Assembly: GCA_900470805.1 (NCBI GenBank)
Contig: UCCA01000028.1
Span: 13,021 to 54,441, forward strand
Source: Hyphomicrobiales bacterium
GTDB taxonomy: Bacteria; Pseudomonadota; Alphaproteobacteria; Rhizobiales; Rhizobiaceae
Direction of reading: 5' to 3'
Length of the DNA stretch: 41,421 nt
Part shown: piece by piece, positions 15,134 through 24,282 of the stretch
Layout of the letters: each line of letters opens with the position of its first letter
How positions within the stretch are numbered: the stretch's first letter is position 1
Notes under the pieces: model-generated
What the model saw: the letters and a program-made list of their open reading frames with translations, nothing else
Databases searched by the model: none
What the model was told of the DNA's origin: nothing
Made by a program: the position numbers and the translations under genes

Positions 15134-17205
15134 GTTCGCTCGATCCTGTAGCGGTGTTCCGCACCGAGGCTGCCGAATGCCTCGAAGCGATCGAGGCGGG
15201 GCTCCTCGACCTGACCCACAAGCTCGACGACAAGAATGTCGTCGATGCCGTCTTTCGCGGCTTGCACACGCTGAAGGGGTCGGGCTCGATGTTCGGCTTC
15301 GACGCGCTCGCGGCCTTCACCCATCACTGCGAAACGGCCTTCGATCGGGTGCGCAAGGGCGAGGTGCCGGCAACGGCCGAACTCGTCGCCGCCGTTCTCG
15401 CCGCGCAGGATCACATGCGGGCGCTGGTGGATCGGCCCGACGCCGACCACGGCGATACCGGACAGAGACTGTTGGCGCAGTTGCAAGCGGCTGTCGGCGA
15501 GACGCCTGCTGGACAGGGTGCCGCCTCCGCCGTTTCGCCGGTTGCCGTCGCGGCACCGGCTGCATTAAAGACGACGACGTGGCGTATCCGCTTCAGCCTT
15601 CCTTCGAATTCGATGGCCAACGGCACCAATCCGCTCGGCCTGCTCGATGAGCTGAGGGATCTCGGCGAATGCAGCGTGAAGGCCGATCGTTCGGCCATTC
15701 CACCGCTCGACGAAATCGTGCCGACGGACCTCTACGTCACCTGGGAGGTGATCCTCACCAGCACGCAGGATCGCTCGGCGATCGACGATGTGTTCATCTT
15801 CGTGATGGACGACATGGAGCTTGAGGTTCAGGAAATCGAGCGACCAGCGGTATCAACCGCAACGCCGGAGCCTGTCGCTTCCTCACCTGCTCCCGTTGCC
15901 ATCGTGTCGGCACCGGCTGCCGCCTTGCCCGCCGCCGCCGCTCTTGCCGCAGCGCCAGCGTTCAAGCCGGTCGAAGCCGTGCCCGCCAAGCGCGATGCCA
16001 CGGCGCAAGCCGAGCAGCGTCAGGCGAAAGCGGCGGAAAACGTCCGCGTTCCGGCCGAGCGTCTCGACGAGTTGATGGATCGCGTCGGCGAGCTTGTCAT
16101 TGCCCAGTCGCGTCTGAGCCAGTTGGCCAGTGCCAGCGCCGATATCGCGCTTCGCTCCGTCTCGGAAGAAATCGAGCGTCTGTCGGGCGAATTGCGCGAC
16201 ACGATGATGGTGCTGCGCATGGTGCCGGTGGCCACACTGTTCTCGCGCTTCCGCCGCCTCGTCCACGATCTCGCCCGCGAGACGGGCAAGGTGATCGAGC
16301 TGGTCACCGAGGGCGAAAGCACCGAGGTCGACAAGACGGTGATCGAGCGTTTGGCCGATCCGCTGGTGCATCTGGTGCGCAACTCGATCGACCATGGGCT
16401 GGAAACGCCGGAGGAGCGACTGGCCGCGGGCAAGAGTGAAGCCGGGACGGTGACGCTGTCGGCCCGCCAAGCCGGTGGCGAAGTGATCATCTCGATCAAG
16501 GACGATGGCCGCGGCATCAACCGCGAGCGGGTTCGCGCCAAGGCGGAATCCTCGGGTCTCATCGCACCCGGCCAGCCATTGTCGGACAGCGAGCTTCTGC
16601 AACTGATCTTCGCGCCGGGCTTTTCGACGGCGGCGGCGATCACCAATCTTTCCGGCCGCGGCGTCGGCATGGATGTCGTCAAGAAGACCGTGGAAGCGCT
16701 GCGCGGCGCGATCGACATCACCAGCCAGAATGGCCAGGGTTCGGACGTGTCGCTGCGCATTCCGCTGACGCTCGCCATCATCGGCGGCCTGCTCGTCCGC
16801 GTCGGCACCGGCAGCTACGTGATCCCGGTCTCCGCAGTCGAGGAATGCCTCGAGCTGTCGCTGGAAGAGGACCTGCGCTCGCGCGGTCGCAGCTTCATCT
16901 CGCTGCGGGACAGTCTGGTGCCGTTCCTCCGGCTTCGCGACCTGTTCCGCACCGGTACGAAGCCGGATGTGCACCAGAAGGTCGTGGTCATCTCCACCGG
17001 CACGGAACGGGTCGGCCTGGTTGTCGATCAGATCATCGGCGAACACCAGACGGTGATCAAGTCGATGTCGAAGCTGCACAACGATGTGTCGACCTTCTCG
17101 GGCGCCACCATTCTCGGCGACGGCAGCGTCGCCCTCATTCTCGACGTCGGCCATCTCGTGGCCGCCGGTCAGCAACAGGAAACACAGATGCGGGTGGCAG
17201 GATGA
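15130..17205 (+). CDS. cheA: Chemotaxis histidine kinase CheA
   Basis: The 691-residue kinase has the CheA order of domains. The HPt domain carries phosphorylation site His46 (GLHTLKGSGSMFGF). A response-regulator-binding-like segment lies at about 152-240 (TWRIRFSLPSNSM... then EVQEIE). An Ala/Pro linker leads to the P3 dimerisation helices (RVPAERLDELMDRVGELVIAQSRL) and the HATPase with N box HLVRNSIDHGLETPEER, G1 DDGRGI and G2 GRGVGMDVVK. The C-terminal CheW-like P5 domain begins near RIPLTLAIIGG. It overlaps cheY and cheW by ATGA. CheA phosphorylates CheY and CheB in response to receptors. Confidence 0.96.
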   Translation: MSSLDPVAVFRTEAAECLEAIEAGLLDLTHKLDDKNVVDAVFRGLHTLKGSGSMFGFDALAAFTHHCETAFDRVRKGEVPATAELVAAVLAAQDHMRALVDRPDADHGDTGQRLLAQLQAAVGETPAGQGAASAVSPVAVAAPAALKTTTWRIRFSLPSNSMANGTNPLGLLDELRDLGECSVKADRSAIPPLDEIVPTDLYVTWEVILTSTQDRSAIDDVFIFVMDDMELEVQEIERPAVSTATPEPVASSPAPVAIVSAPAAALPAAAALAAAPAFKPVEAVPAKRDATAQAEQRQAKAAENVRVPAERLDELMDRVGELVIAQSRLSQLASASADIALRSVSEEIERLSGELRDTMMVLRMVPVATLFSRFRRLVHDLARETGKVIELVTEGESTEVDKTVIERLADPLVHLVRNSIDHGLETPEERLAAGKSEAGTVTLSARQAGGEVIISIKDDGRGINRERVRAKAESSGLIAPGQPLSDSELLQLIFAPGFSTAAAITNLSGRGVGMDVVKKTVEALRGAIDITSQNGQGSDVSLRIPLTLAIIGGLLVRVGTGSYVIPVSAVEECLELSLEEDLRSRGRSFISLRDSLVPFLRLRDLFRTGTKPDVHQKVVVISTGTERVGLVVDQIIGEHQTVIKSMSKLHNDVSTFSGATILGDGSVALILDVGHLVAAGQQQETQMRVAG

Positions 17206-17705
17206 GCGCGCTGGCTGAAAAGATCGACCATCACTGGAACTACGCCGACGAAGTCGAGGTACTGACCTTCGACATGAACGGCGAGACCTTCGCGCTGGAA
17301 GCGGTGATCGTCCAGGAAATTCTCGACCTGCTGCCGGAGACGGCGGTGCCGGGGGCGCAGCCTTTCGTCGCCAGCGTCATCAATTTTCGCGGGAAGGTCA
17401 TTCCTCTTGTCGATCTGCGCCTTGCCTTCGGCATGGAGGGGACGGAAGCGACGATCGACAGCCGCATCATCGTTATCGAGATCGACCTCGACGGGGAGCC
17501 GACGCTGGTCGGCCTGCGCACCGACAAGGTCAACGAGGTGACGACGCTGGCCAGAACCGCCAGCGAGCCACCGCCGAGCGTCGGCATGCGCTGGCGCCCT
17601 GATTACATCAACTGCCTGGTCAAGCGCGGAGGTGAATTCATCATCCTCCCTAATCTGCAAGCAATCTTTTCATCACGTCACGAGACATCGGGGACTGCCG
17701 GTTAG
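17202..17705 (+). CDS. cheW: Chemotaxis coupling protein CheW (first copy)
   Basis: The 167-residue protein is a CheW domain that links receptors to CheA: VEVLTFDMNGETFALEAVIVQEILD, VASVINFRGKVIPLVDLRLAFGM, and VGLRTDKVNEVTTL. The start at 17202 overlaps the cheA stop as ATGA; the upstream part of the open frame lies inside cheA. It is followed 32 bp later by the first receptor gene. It differs clearly from the second CheW at 21613, so the two may serve different receptors or array positions. Confidence 0.95.
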   Translation: MSALAEKIDHHWNYADEVEVLTFDMNGETFALEAVIVQEILDLLPETAVPGAQPFVASVINFRGKVIPLVDLRLAFGMEGTEATIDSRIIVIEIDLDGEPTLVGLRTDKVNEVTTLARTASEPPPSVGMRWRPDYINCLVKRGGEFIILPNLQAIFSSRHETSGTAG

Positions 17706-17737
17706 GCATCGTCTTCTAGGGGTAAGGGGTTAGAGAG

Positions 17738-19441
17738 ATGCGATTTACAATCAAGACCAAACTGGTGTCGGCATTCGCCTTCATCATTCTGATGCTTCTG
17801 GGCACATCCGCCTATTCGATCATGAGCCTCAGCGGGCTGAACGATTCCATCGGCGCCGTTCTCGCGGGTCCGGCAGCGCGGCTGGAGCTGGCGCAGGGCA
17901 TCAACATCGGCCAGCTGGAAGCGATCCGCCAGCAGAAGAACCTGCTGATGGCCAAGGACGCCGCCGAGATGGATGGCGCAATCGCCAAGGGCGATGCCGG
18001 CCGCAAGGAATTCGCGGAATCGCTGGCCGCGGTCCTGAGGATCGCGACCGAGCAGGGACGCCCACGCTGGGAGCAGGTTTCTGAACTGTCGAAGAAGTTC
18101 TTCGAGGCAGACGACCAGATCCGCGGCTTCGTCAAGGCCGGTAACGCCGACGCGGCGAATACTATCTCCGTGACCACGGCCCGCGCCGCGGCAAACCAGA
18201 TCGATACGGCTCTCGCCGAAATCCTGAAGCTCGAAAAGCAGCGGATGGATGTCGCTGACGACGATGCCGAAGCCAGCTATCAGGCAACACGCCTGACGAT
18301 GATCATCTCCGTCGGTATTGCGTTGCTGTTCGCAGCCATCACCGCCTTCTGGATCGCCAGCACGATCTCCAAGGGCTTGAGCCGCGCCAACACCGTCGTT
18401 CGCGAAGTGGCTGAAGGCGACCTGACCAAGACCGCCGAGATCACCAATCGCGACGAGATCGGCGAGCTGCTCGGCAACGTCAACCTGATGATCGAGCGTC
18501 TGCGCGGCGTTGTCGGCGATGCACTGTCGGCATCCGAAAACGTCTCGGCCGGCAGCCAGGAGCTTTCCGCCAGCTCGGAACAGGTCTCGCAGGGTGCGAC
18601 CGAACAGGCGGCATCCGCCGAAGAGGCTTCGGCCTCGATGGAAGAGATGGCCTCGAACATCAAGCAGAACGCCGACAATGCGGCGCAGACCGAAAAGATC
18701 GCTCGTCAGTCTGCCAAGGACGCCGAGGAAAGCGGCGCCGCCGTCAGCCGTGCCGTCGACGCGATGCGCACGATCGCCGAGAAGATCGGCATCGTCCAGG
18801 AAATCGCCCGCCAGACCGACCTGCTGGCGCTGAACGCCGCCGTTGAGGCAGCCCGTGCCGGCGAACATGGCAAGGGTTTCGCGGTCGTCGCTTCGGAAGT
18901 GCGCAAGCTCGCCGAACGCAGCCAGTCGGCCGCGGCCGAGATCAGCGCCATGTCGAGCGACACGGTGAAGGCCGCCAGCAACGCCGGCGACATGCTGGGA
19001 CGCCTGGTGCCGGACATTCGCAAGACGGCCGAGCTTGTCTCCGAGATCAGCGCCGCCTGCCGCGAGCAGGATATCGGGGCTGCCCAGATCAACGAGGCGA
19101 TCCAGCAGCTCGACAAGGTGACGCAGCAGAATGCCGGCGCATCGGAACAGATGTCGGCGACTTCGGAAGAGCTCGCGGCGCAGGCCGAAGAGCTGCAGGC
19201 CTCGATCGCCTTCTTCAAGGTGGATAACGCAGGCAGCAAGGCCGGCATCAAGAAGCCAGCGGTCAAGCTTGTCTCCAAGCCCGTGTCCAGCTCATCAGCG
19301 TCGCGCCCGGCCGCCGCCAACAACAAGAACCTCAATGCCCGCTCGGTCTCGGCCCAGCAGGCACGCGCCAAGGGCTTCGCACTCGACATGTCGATGGGCG
19401 GCCCTGATGCCGGCGACGACGACTTCCGCGAAAGCGCCTGA
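17738..19441 (+). CDS. Methyl-accepting chemotaxis receptor (first of pair)
   Basis: The 567-residue receptor has TM1 (about 9-30), a helical periplasmic ligand-binding domain of about 160 residues (four-helix-bundle type), TM2 (about 188-215), one HAMP domain (about 212-264) and a cytoplasmic signalling hairpin with its tip at about 355-392 (EIARQTDLLALNAAVEAARAGEHGKGFAVVASEVRKLA). The signalling half is nearly identical to that of the receptor at 19806. The tail ends ARAKGFALDMSMGGPD...DDFRESA and has no W-x-x-F type CheR-docking pentapeptide. The ligand is unknown. It follows cheW by 32 bp. Confidence 0.95.
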   Translation: MRFTIKTKLVSAFAFIILMLLGTSAYSIMSLSGLNDSIGAVLAGPAARLELAQGINIGQLEAIRQQKNLLMAKDAAEMDGAIAKGDAGRKEFAESLAAVLRIATEQGRPRWEQVSELSKKFFEADDQIRGFVKAGNADAANTISVTTARAAANQIDTALAEILKLEKQRMDVADDDAEASYQATRLTMIISVGIALLFAAITAFWIASTISKGLSRANTVVREVAEGDLTKTAEITNRDEIGELLGNVNLMIERLRGVVGDALSASENVSAGSQELSASSEQVSQGATEQAASAEEASASMEEMASNIKQNADNAAQTEKIARQSAKDAEESGAAVSRAVDAMRTIAEKIGIVQEIARQTDLLALNAAVEAARAGEHGKGFAVVASEVRKLAERSQSAAAEISAMSSDTVKAASNAGDMLGRLVPDIRKTAELVSEISAACREQDIGAAQINEAIQQLDKVTQQNAGASEQMSATSEELAAQAEELQASIAFFKVDNAGSKAGIKKPAVKLVSKPVSSSSASRPAAANNKNLNARSVSAQQARAKGFALDMSMGGPDAGDDDFRESA

Positions 19442-19805
19442 TAGGCCCTTCGCTCCACAAGACGCCCTGCCGCGCAAGCTCGCGGCAGGCAAATGCCAGC
19501 CCATGGTCGCGCTGGCTCCGTGATTGCCGAGCGCAATCGCCGAAGGTGAATGCCATCGCCTCTTTCCAATCTTCGCCGCTGTCGAAGGAGGAGCCTTTTC
19601 CCGGCGCTCTTCCTTTGCCGGGCTTGTCCAGCGGGCGTCGCGCTCGCCGGCTTCGGTCGTCGCCGATATCCCAACGTGTGTATGCGTTGGCGGATAGTGA
19701 AAATGATCTGTCTGGCGGCAAACGCCTGGACACATGCCACATCAGGTGCTGCCGACCGGATATTGCCGATGCAGCCCAATCTTAGCGTCTCCGAAGGAAA
19801 CGAAA
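19442..19805. other. Intergenic interval between the two receptor genes, with hairpins
   Basis: No convincing gene lies in these 364 bp. Three inverted repeats are visible: CCTGCCGCG/CGCGGCAGG (19466-19489, perfect 9 bp, no U-tract), CCCGGC/GCCGGG (19600-19622), and TATCCCAACG paired with CGTTGG..GATA (19667-19696). The first could weaken read-through or protect an upstream mRNA end; the last lies about 110 bp before the second receptor. The interval probably holds a promoter for the distal genes, but no clear one was found. Confidence 0.5.
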
Positions 19806-21611
19806 ATGCGCTTTACCATCAAACTGAAGCTCGCCATGGCGTTCGGCTTCGTCATCATTCTGCTGCTCGGCAGCGCGGTCTACAGCATTGTAAGCCTGAG
19901 TTCGCTGAATACGGCGATCAGCGATTTGATTGCCGGGCCCGTCGCACGCGTGGACCGCGCGCTGACGCTCGGCAATATTCAGCTGCGGATCGTGCGCACT
20001 GAAATGAACATGGCGACGGCGCCTGCGGGCACCGACTTCACCAGCTATATCGAGACCAGCGATGGAAACCGCAAGCTCTTCGCCGACAGTGTCGATTGGT
20101 TGATTGCCAACTCCAAGACGGACAACGGCAGGAAAGGCTGGAGCGAAATCAAACAGCATGCCAGCCAGTTCTTCGCCATCGACGACAAAATCCGGGCGAT
20201 GGTGATGGCCGGCAACACAACGGGTGCGATTGCGCTGGCAACCGGCGACGGCCGTAAGATCGTCGATGATATCGAGAAGGCGATCAACGTTCGCATCGAA
20301 TCCAACCAGGCTGACATGGTGCAGGCCGACACGGATACCGACACGCTTTACGGTACGACAAGAATGCTGATGATCTCGATCGCCGTCATCGCGACGCTGG
20401 TCGCGCTCATCGCCGCCGGCTGGATTGCACTTGGTATCAGCAGCGGTCTGCGAAAGATCGCCGCCGTCGCCTCGGCGGTCGCCATCGGTGATCTGGACCA
20501 GAATGTCGAAATCAACACCAATGACGAGATCAAGGATGTGGTCAAGACGATCAACGTCATGACGGCAAACCTGCGCAACACCGCGGCCATCGCCAACCAG
20601 ATTTCCAACGGCGATCTGACCGTCTCTCCGAAGCCACTCTCCGACAAGGACACGCTCGGCATCGCCCTGGAGCAAATGGTCGAGCGCCTGCGCGGCGTGG
20701 TGGCCGATGCGATCGCCGCCGCCGAAAACGTCTCCGCCGGCAGCCAGGAGCTGTCCGCAAGCTCCGAGCAGGTGTCGCAGGGCGCCACCGAACAGGCGGC
20801 CTCGGCCGAAGAGGCCTCCGCCTCGATGGAAGAGATGGCCTCGAACATCAAGCAGAATGCCGACAACGCCGCCCAGACAGAAAAGATTGCCCGCCAGTCG
20901 GCGAAGGACGCCGAAGCATCGGGCGATGCCGTAACGCGCGCCGTCAACGCCATGCGCACGATCGCCGAGAAGATCGGCATCGTCCAGGAAATCGCCCGGC
21001 AGACCGATCTGTTGGCGCTCAACGCCGCCGTCGAGGCAGCGCGTGCCGGCGAACATGGCAAGGGCTTCGCGGTCGTCGCTTCGGAAGTGCGCAAGCTTGC
21101 GGAACGCAGCCAGTCGGCAGCAGCCGAGATCGGCGCCATGTCCGGCGACACGGTGAAGGCCGCGCAGGAAGCCGGCGACATGCTGGGCCGCCTGGTGCCG
21201 GATATTCGCAAGACTGCCGAACTGGTGTCCGAAATCAGCGCCGCATGCCGCGAGCAGGATATCGGCGCTTCGCAGATCAACGAGGCGATCCAGCAGCTCG
21301 ACAAGGTGACGCAGCAGAATGCCGGCGCATCGGAAGAAATGTCGGCGACGTCGGAAGAACTGGCGAGCCAGGCGGAAGAACTGCAAACGTCGATCGCCTT
21401 CTTCAAGGTCGACATGGCTGGCAATCGCGACAGCCGCAAGCCGGCGGCGCGCGTCAGCGTCCGCAGCCCTGCTCCGGCCACTCGCAAGCCGGCCGGCAAG
21501 GCCGCGGCCAATTCGGTCTCGGGACAGCAGGCGCGCGCCAAGGGCTTCGCACTCGACATGGCAATGGGCGGCCCGGATGACGGCGACGCCGATTTTAGGG
21601 AAAGCGCATAA
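19806..21611 (+). CDS. Methyl-accepting chemotaxis receptor with tandem HAMP (second of pair)
   Basis: The 601-residue receptor has TM1 (about 9-30), a helical periplasmic domain unlike that of its neighbour, and TM2 (about 188-213). Two consecutive HAMP units follow (about 212-265 and 262-310; the second reads IANQISNGDLTVSPKPLSDKDTLG). The signalling hairpin is almost the same as in the first receptor. The extra HAMP accounts for the greater distance from TM2 to the hairpin. The start at 19806 has AAGGAAAC upstream; the 24 upstream codons are not used. The conserved tail ends GGPDDGDADFRESA. The stop is one base before the second cheW. Confidence 0.95.
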   Translation: MRFTIKLKLAMAFGFVIILLLGSAVYSIVSLSSLNTAISDLIAGPVARVDRALTLGNIQLRIVRTEMNMATAPAGTDFTSYIETSDGNRKLFADSVDWLIANSKTDNGRKGWSEIKQHASQFFAIDDKIRAMVMAGNTTGAIALATGDGRKIVDDIEKAINVRIESNQADMVQADTDTDTLYGTTRMLMISIAVIATLVALIAAGWIALGISSGLRKIAAVASAVAIGDLDQNVEINTNDEIKDVVKTINVMTANLRNTAAIANQISNGDLTVSPKPLSDKDTLGIALEQMVERLRGVVADAIAAAENVSAGSQELSASSEQVSQGATEQAASAEEASASMEEMASNIKQNADNAAQTEKIARQSAKDAEASGDAVTRAVNAMRTIAEKIGIVQEIARQTDLLALNAAVEAARAGEHGKGFAVVASEVRKLAERSQSAAAEIGAMSGDTVKAAQEAGDMLGRLVPDIRKTAELVSEISAACREQDIGASQINEAIQQLDKVTQQNAGASEEMSATSEELASQAEELQTSIAFFKVDMAGNRDSRKPAARVSVRSPAPATRKPAGKAAANSVSGQQARAKGFALDMAMGGPDDGDADFRESA

Positions 21612-21612
21612 T

Positions 21613-22089
21613 ATGGCACCGGTCTCTCTGGAAGCGCAGTTCGTCACCTTTAGTCTCGGCGAGGAAATCTTCGCCGTGCCTGTCGAGGTGGTTCGCGAAA
21701 TTCTCGACTATGCGGAAGCCTTCAAGATTCCGAATGGTCCCGATTATCTCCTCGGCCTGCGCGACGTGCGCGGGCAGGGGGTGCCGACCATCGACCTGAG
21801 GCTGAAGCTCGGCATGTCGAAGACGGTACCGACGCCGCATACGCGGGTTCTGGTTCTCGACATTCCGATGGAGAGCCGCATCCTGACGCTCGGCCTCGTT
21901 GCCGACCGGGTCTACGAGGTCACACCGTTCCGGCACGACCAGATCGAGGCGGCGCCTGATATCGGCGTGCGCTGGCGCTCCGACTACATCTCCGGCGTGG
22001 TGCGCCGGGATGGCGGCTTCGTCGTCATCGTCGATCTCGCGCGGCTGTTGTCGCGCGAGGATGCTTCGGCCCTGCAGTCGGCCGCCTGA
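21613..22089 (+). CDS. cheW: Chemotaxis coupling protein CheW (second copy)
   Basis: This 158-residue CheW domain protein begins FVTFSLGEEIFAVPVEVVREILDY and continues LLGLRDVRGQGVPTIDLRLKLGM and TLGLVADRVYEVTPF. The start lies one base after the stop of the second receptor, so translation is probably coupled. The typical G-x-x-N-x-R-G-x-x-x-P motif reads GLRDVRGQGVP, with D replacing the usual N; the first CheW has SVINFRGKVIP. It is followed 26 bp later by cheR. Confidence 0.95.
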   Translation: MAPVSLEAQFVTFSLGEEIFAVPVEVVREILDYAEAFKIPNGPDYLLGLRDVRGQGVPTIDLRLKLGMSKTVPTPHTRVLVLDIPMESRILTLGLVADRVYEVTPFRHDQIEAAPDIGVRWRSDYISGVVRRDGGFVVIVDLARLLSREDASALQSAA

Positions 22090-22115
22090 GTAACGCGGCC
22101 GGAGGAGAGCGATCC

Positions 22116-22970
22116 ATGAGTATGGCAGCTGTTGAAACCCAGATGGTGGGCGACAGGATCAGCAAGCGGAATTTTGAGAAGCTTGCGCAGTTCATCTACG
22201 ACTACAGCGGCATCAAGATGCCGTCGACGAAACTGACGATGCTGGAGGGCAGGCTTCGCCGCCGGCTGCGGGCGACGAAGCATTCGACCTTCGACGACTA
22301 TTGCGACTTTCTGTTTCACGAGGACGGGCTGGAGCAGGAGACGGTCTACCTGATCGACGCGGTGACGACCAACAAGACGGACTTCTTCCGTGAGGCGCGG
22401 CATTTCGAATACATGCAGCAGGTGGCGCTTCCGGCACTTGCTTCGACCGGCGTGCGCACGATCCGCACCTGGAGTTCGGCCTGCTCGACCGGCGCGGAAC
22501 CCTATACGATGGCGATGGTGCTGGAGGAGTTCACGGGCGACCGGCGCGATCTCAACTACAGCATCCTCGCCACTGATCTTAGCACCGACGTGCTGGCGAC
22601 GGCGCGGCGCGGCATCTATGCCGAAGACATGATCCATCCGGTGCCGCGCGAACTGCAGCGCAAATACGTGATGGTCGCCAAAAAGGCCGACCGCCGCGAG
22701 GTCAGGATTTCGGCGGCGCTACGCAGCCGGGTCGGCTTCGCCCGGATGAACCTGATGGACGAGAGCTATCCCGTGGGCGAGGGGATGCACATGATCTTCT
22801 GCCGCAACGTGCTGATCTATTTCGACAAGCCGACCCAATCGGCCGTGCTGAAGCGGCTCTGCGCACGCCTGCTGCCGGGGGGGTACATATTCATCGGCCA
22901 TTCCGAATCCATTACCGGTATCGATCTGCCCCTGAAGCAGGTCTCCAACACCGTGTTTCAGCGCATCTAG
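22116..22970 (+). CDS. cheR: Chemoreceptor glutamate methyltransferase CheR
   Basis: CheR methylates receptor glutamates with S-adenosylmethionine for adaptation. The 284-residue protein has the N-terminal helical domain (FEKLAQFIYDYSGI), the SAM-binding motif WSSACSTGAEPYTMAM, and FCRNVLIYFDKPTQ. The beta-subdomain loop reads VMVAKKADRREVRI. It lacks the glycine-rich loop seen in E. coli CheR, which docks receptor pentapeptides, and this agrees with the absence of such a pentapeptide in both receptors here. GGAGGAGAG precedes the ATG. It lies 12 bp before cheB. Confidence 0.96.
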   Translation: MSMAAVETQMVGDRISKRNFEKLAQFIYDYSGIKMPSTKLTMLEGRLRRRLRATKHSTFDDYCDFLFHEDGLEQETVYLIDAVTTNKTDFFREARHFEYMQQVALPALASTGVRTIRTWSSACSTGAEPYTMAMVLEEFTGDRRDLNYSILATDLSTDVLATARRGIYAEDMIHPVPRELQRKYVMVAKKADRREVRISAALRSRVGFARMNLMDESYPVGEGMHMIFCRNVLIYFDKPTQSAVLKRLCARLLPGGYIFIGHSESITGIDLPLKQVSNTVFQRI

Positions 22971-22982
22971 GTAAGACAGCAT

Positions 22983-24077
22983 ATGGGCAAGAAAATCCGC
23001 GTTCTCGTCATCGACGATTCCGCCAGCGTGCGCCAGACACTCGTTCGCGTGCTGCAGGAGGATCCCGATATCGAGGTGATGGGAGTGGCGACCGATCCCT
23101 TCATGGCGGCGAAGAAGATCCAGGAGGAAATTCCCGATGTCATCACGCTCGATGTCGAGATGCCGCGCATGGACGGCATCACTTTCCTGCGCAAGCTGAT
23201 GTCGCAGCGGCCGATACCCGTCGTCATGTGCTCGTCGCTGACGGAAGCCGGGTCGGAAACGCTGATGCAGGCGCTGGAGGCGGGCGCCGTCGACGTCATC
23301 CTGAAATCGAAGATCGGCGCAGCCGACAGCCTGGCCGACGATGCGGTCAGGATCCGCGAGGCGGTAAAGAGTGCCTCGCATGCGCGTCTCGGCAACACGC
23401 GACGAACGACCAGCGCGCTGCGCCCCGGCATGGAGGCGCCGGCGCAGAAGCTGACCGCCGATGCGATGCTGCCGCCGCCGAGCGGCCGTGCCATGGCGAA
23501 GACGACGGAGATGGTGGTCTGCGTGGGCGCGTCGACGGGTGGCACGGAGGCATTGCGGGAGTTTCTGGAGGCGCTGCCGGCCAATGCGCCGGGCATCGTC
23601 ATCGTCCAGCACATGCCGGAGAAATTCACGGCGGCTTTCGCCAAGCGGCTGAACAGTCTCTGTGAAGTCGAGGTCAAGGAGGCGGTGAACGGTGATCCCG
23701 TCCTGCGTGGTCACGTGCTGATCGCGCCCGGCGACAGCCACATGCTGCTCGAGCGGCAGGGTGCTCGCTACTACGTATCGGTCAAGAGCGGACCGCTGGT
23801 CTCGCGCCACCGCCCGTCGGTCGACGTGCTGTTTCGCTCGGCGGCACGGGCGGCGGGATCGAACGCCATGGGCATCATCATGACCGGCATGGGCGACGAC
23901 GGCGCCAAGGGGATGCTGGAGATGCACCAGGCCGGAGCCTACACGGTGGCGCAGGACGAGGCGACGTCCGTGGTCTTCGGCATGCCGAAAGAGGCGATCG
24001 CCAAGGGTGGGGTTGATCGCATCCTGCCGCTGGAGCAGATCGCCCGCGAGGTGCTGATCACGCAGCAGAAGTTCTGA
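22983..24077 (+). CDS. cheB: Chemoreceptor methylesterase/deamidase CheB
   Basis: The 364-residue protein has an N-terminal receiver with D11-D12 and phosphoacceptor D57 (ITLDVEMPRMDG), a linker, and the C-terminal methylesterase. The latter has catalytic Ser in VCVGASTGGTEAL, His in VQHMPEKFTAAFA and Asp in GMGDDGAKGM. It removes methyl groups from receptors when phosphorylated by CheA and may also deamidate glutamines, since no cheD is present nearby. It is the last gene of the cluster. Confidence 0.96.
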   Translation: MGKKIRVLVIDDSASVRQTLVRVLQEDPDIEVMGVATDPFMAAKKIQEEIPDVITLDVEMPRMDGITFLRKLMSQRPIPVVMCSSLTEAGSETLMQALEAGAVDVILKSKIGAADSLADDAVRIREAVKSASHARLGNTRRTTSALRPGMEAPAQKLTADAMLPPPSGRAMAKTTEMVVCVGASTGGTEALREFLEALPANAPGIVIVQHMPEKFTAAFAKRLNSLCEVEVKEAVNGDPVLRGHVLIAPGDSHMLLERQGARYYVSVKSGPLVSRHRPSVDVLFRSAARAAGSNAMGIIMTGMGDDGAKGMLEMHQAGAYTVAQDEATSVVFGMPKEAIAKGGVDRILPLEQIAREVLITQQKF

Positions 24078-24084
24078 CGGGGAG

Positions 24085-24107
24085 GCAGGCGGCGCGTTTG
24101 CGCCTGC
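24085..24107 (+). terminator. Hairpin after cheB (weak terminator candidate)
   Basis: GCAGGCG (24085-24091) and CGCCTGC (24101-24107) pair with a 9-base loop, eight bases after the cheB stop. No U-tract follows, so it may be a factor-dependent end or an mRNA-stabilising hairpin. Confidence 0.4.
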
Positions 24108-24282
24108 TCTCAGGGCGACGACGCGCGGCCCGCACGCACGACCTTGCGCAGCGCTCTTGAAATTTCCGCCGTTTTGTGGTCTTGAAGCCGCCAATCTTTA
24201 TAGAGCGCTGCTTTCCTCGGTGATCAGGGACCTTCCCCGCCCTGACAGCGCCTTCTGTTTACCGTTCAAGGAAAAGTGCCAC

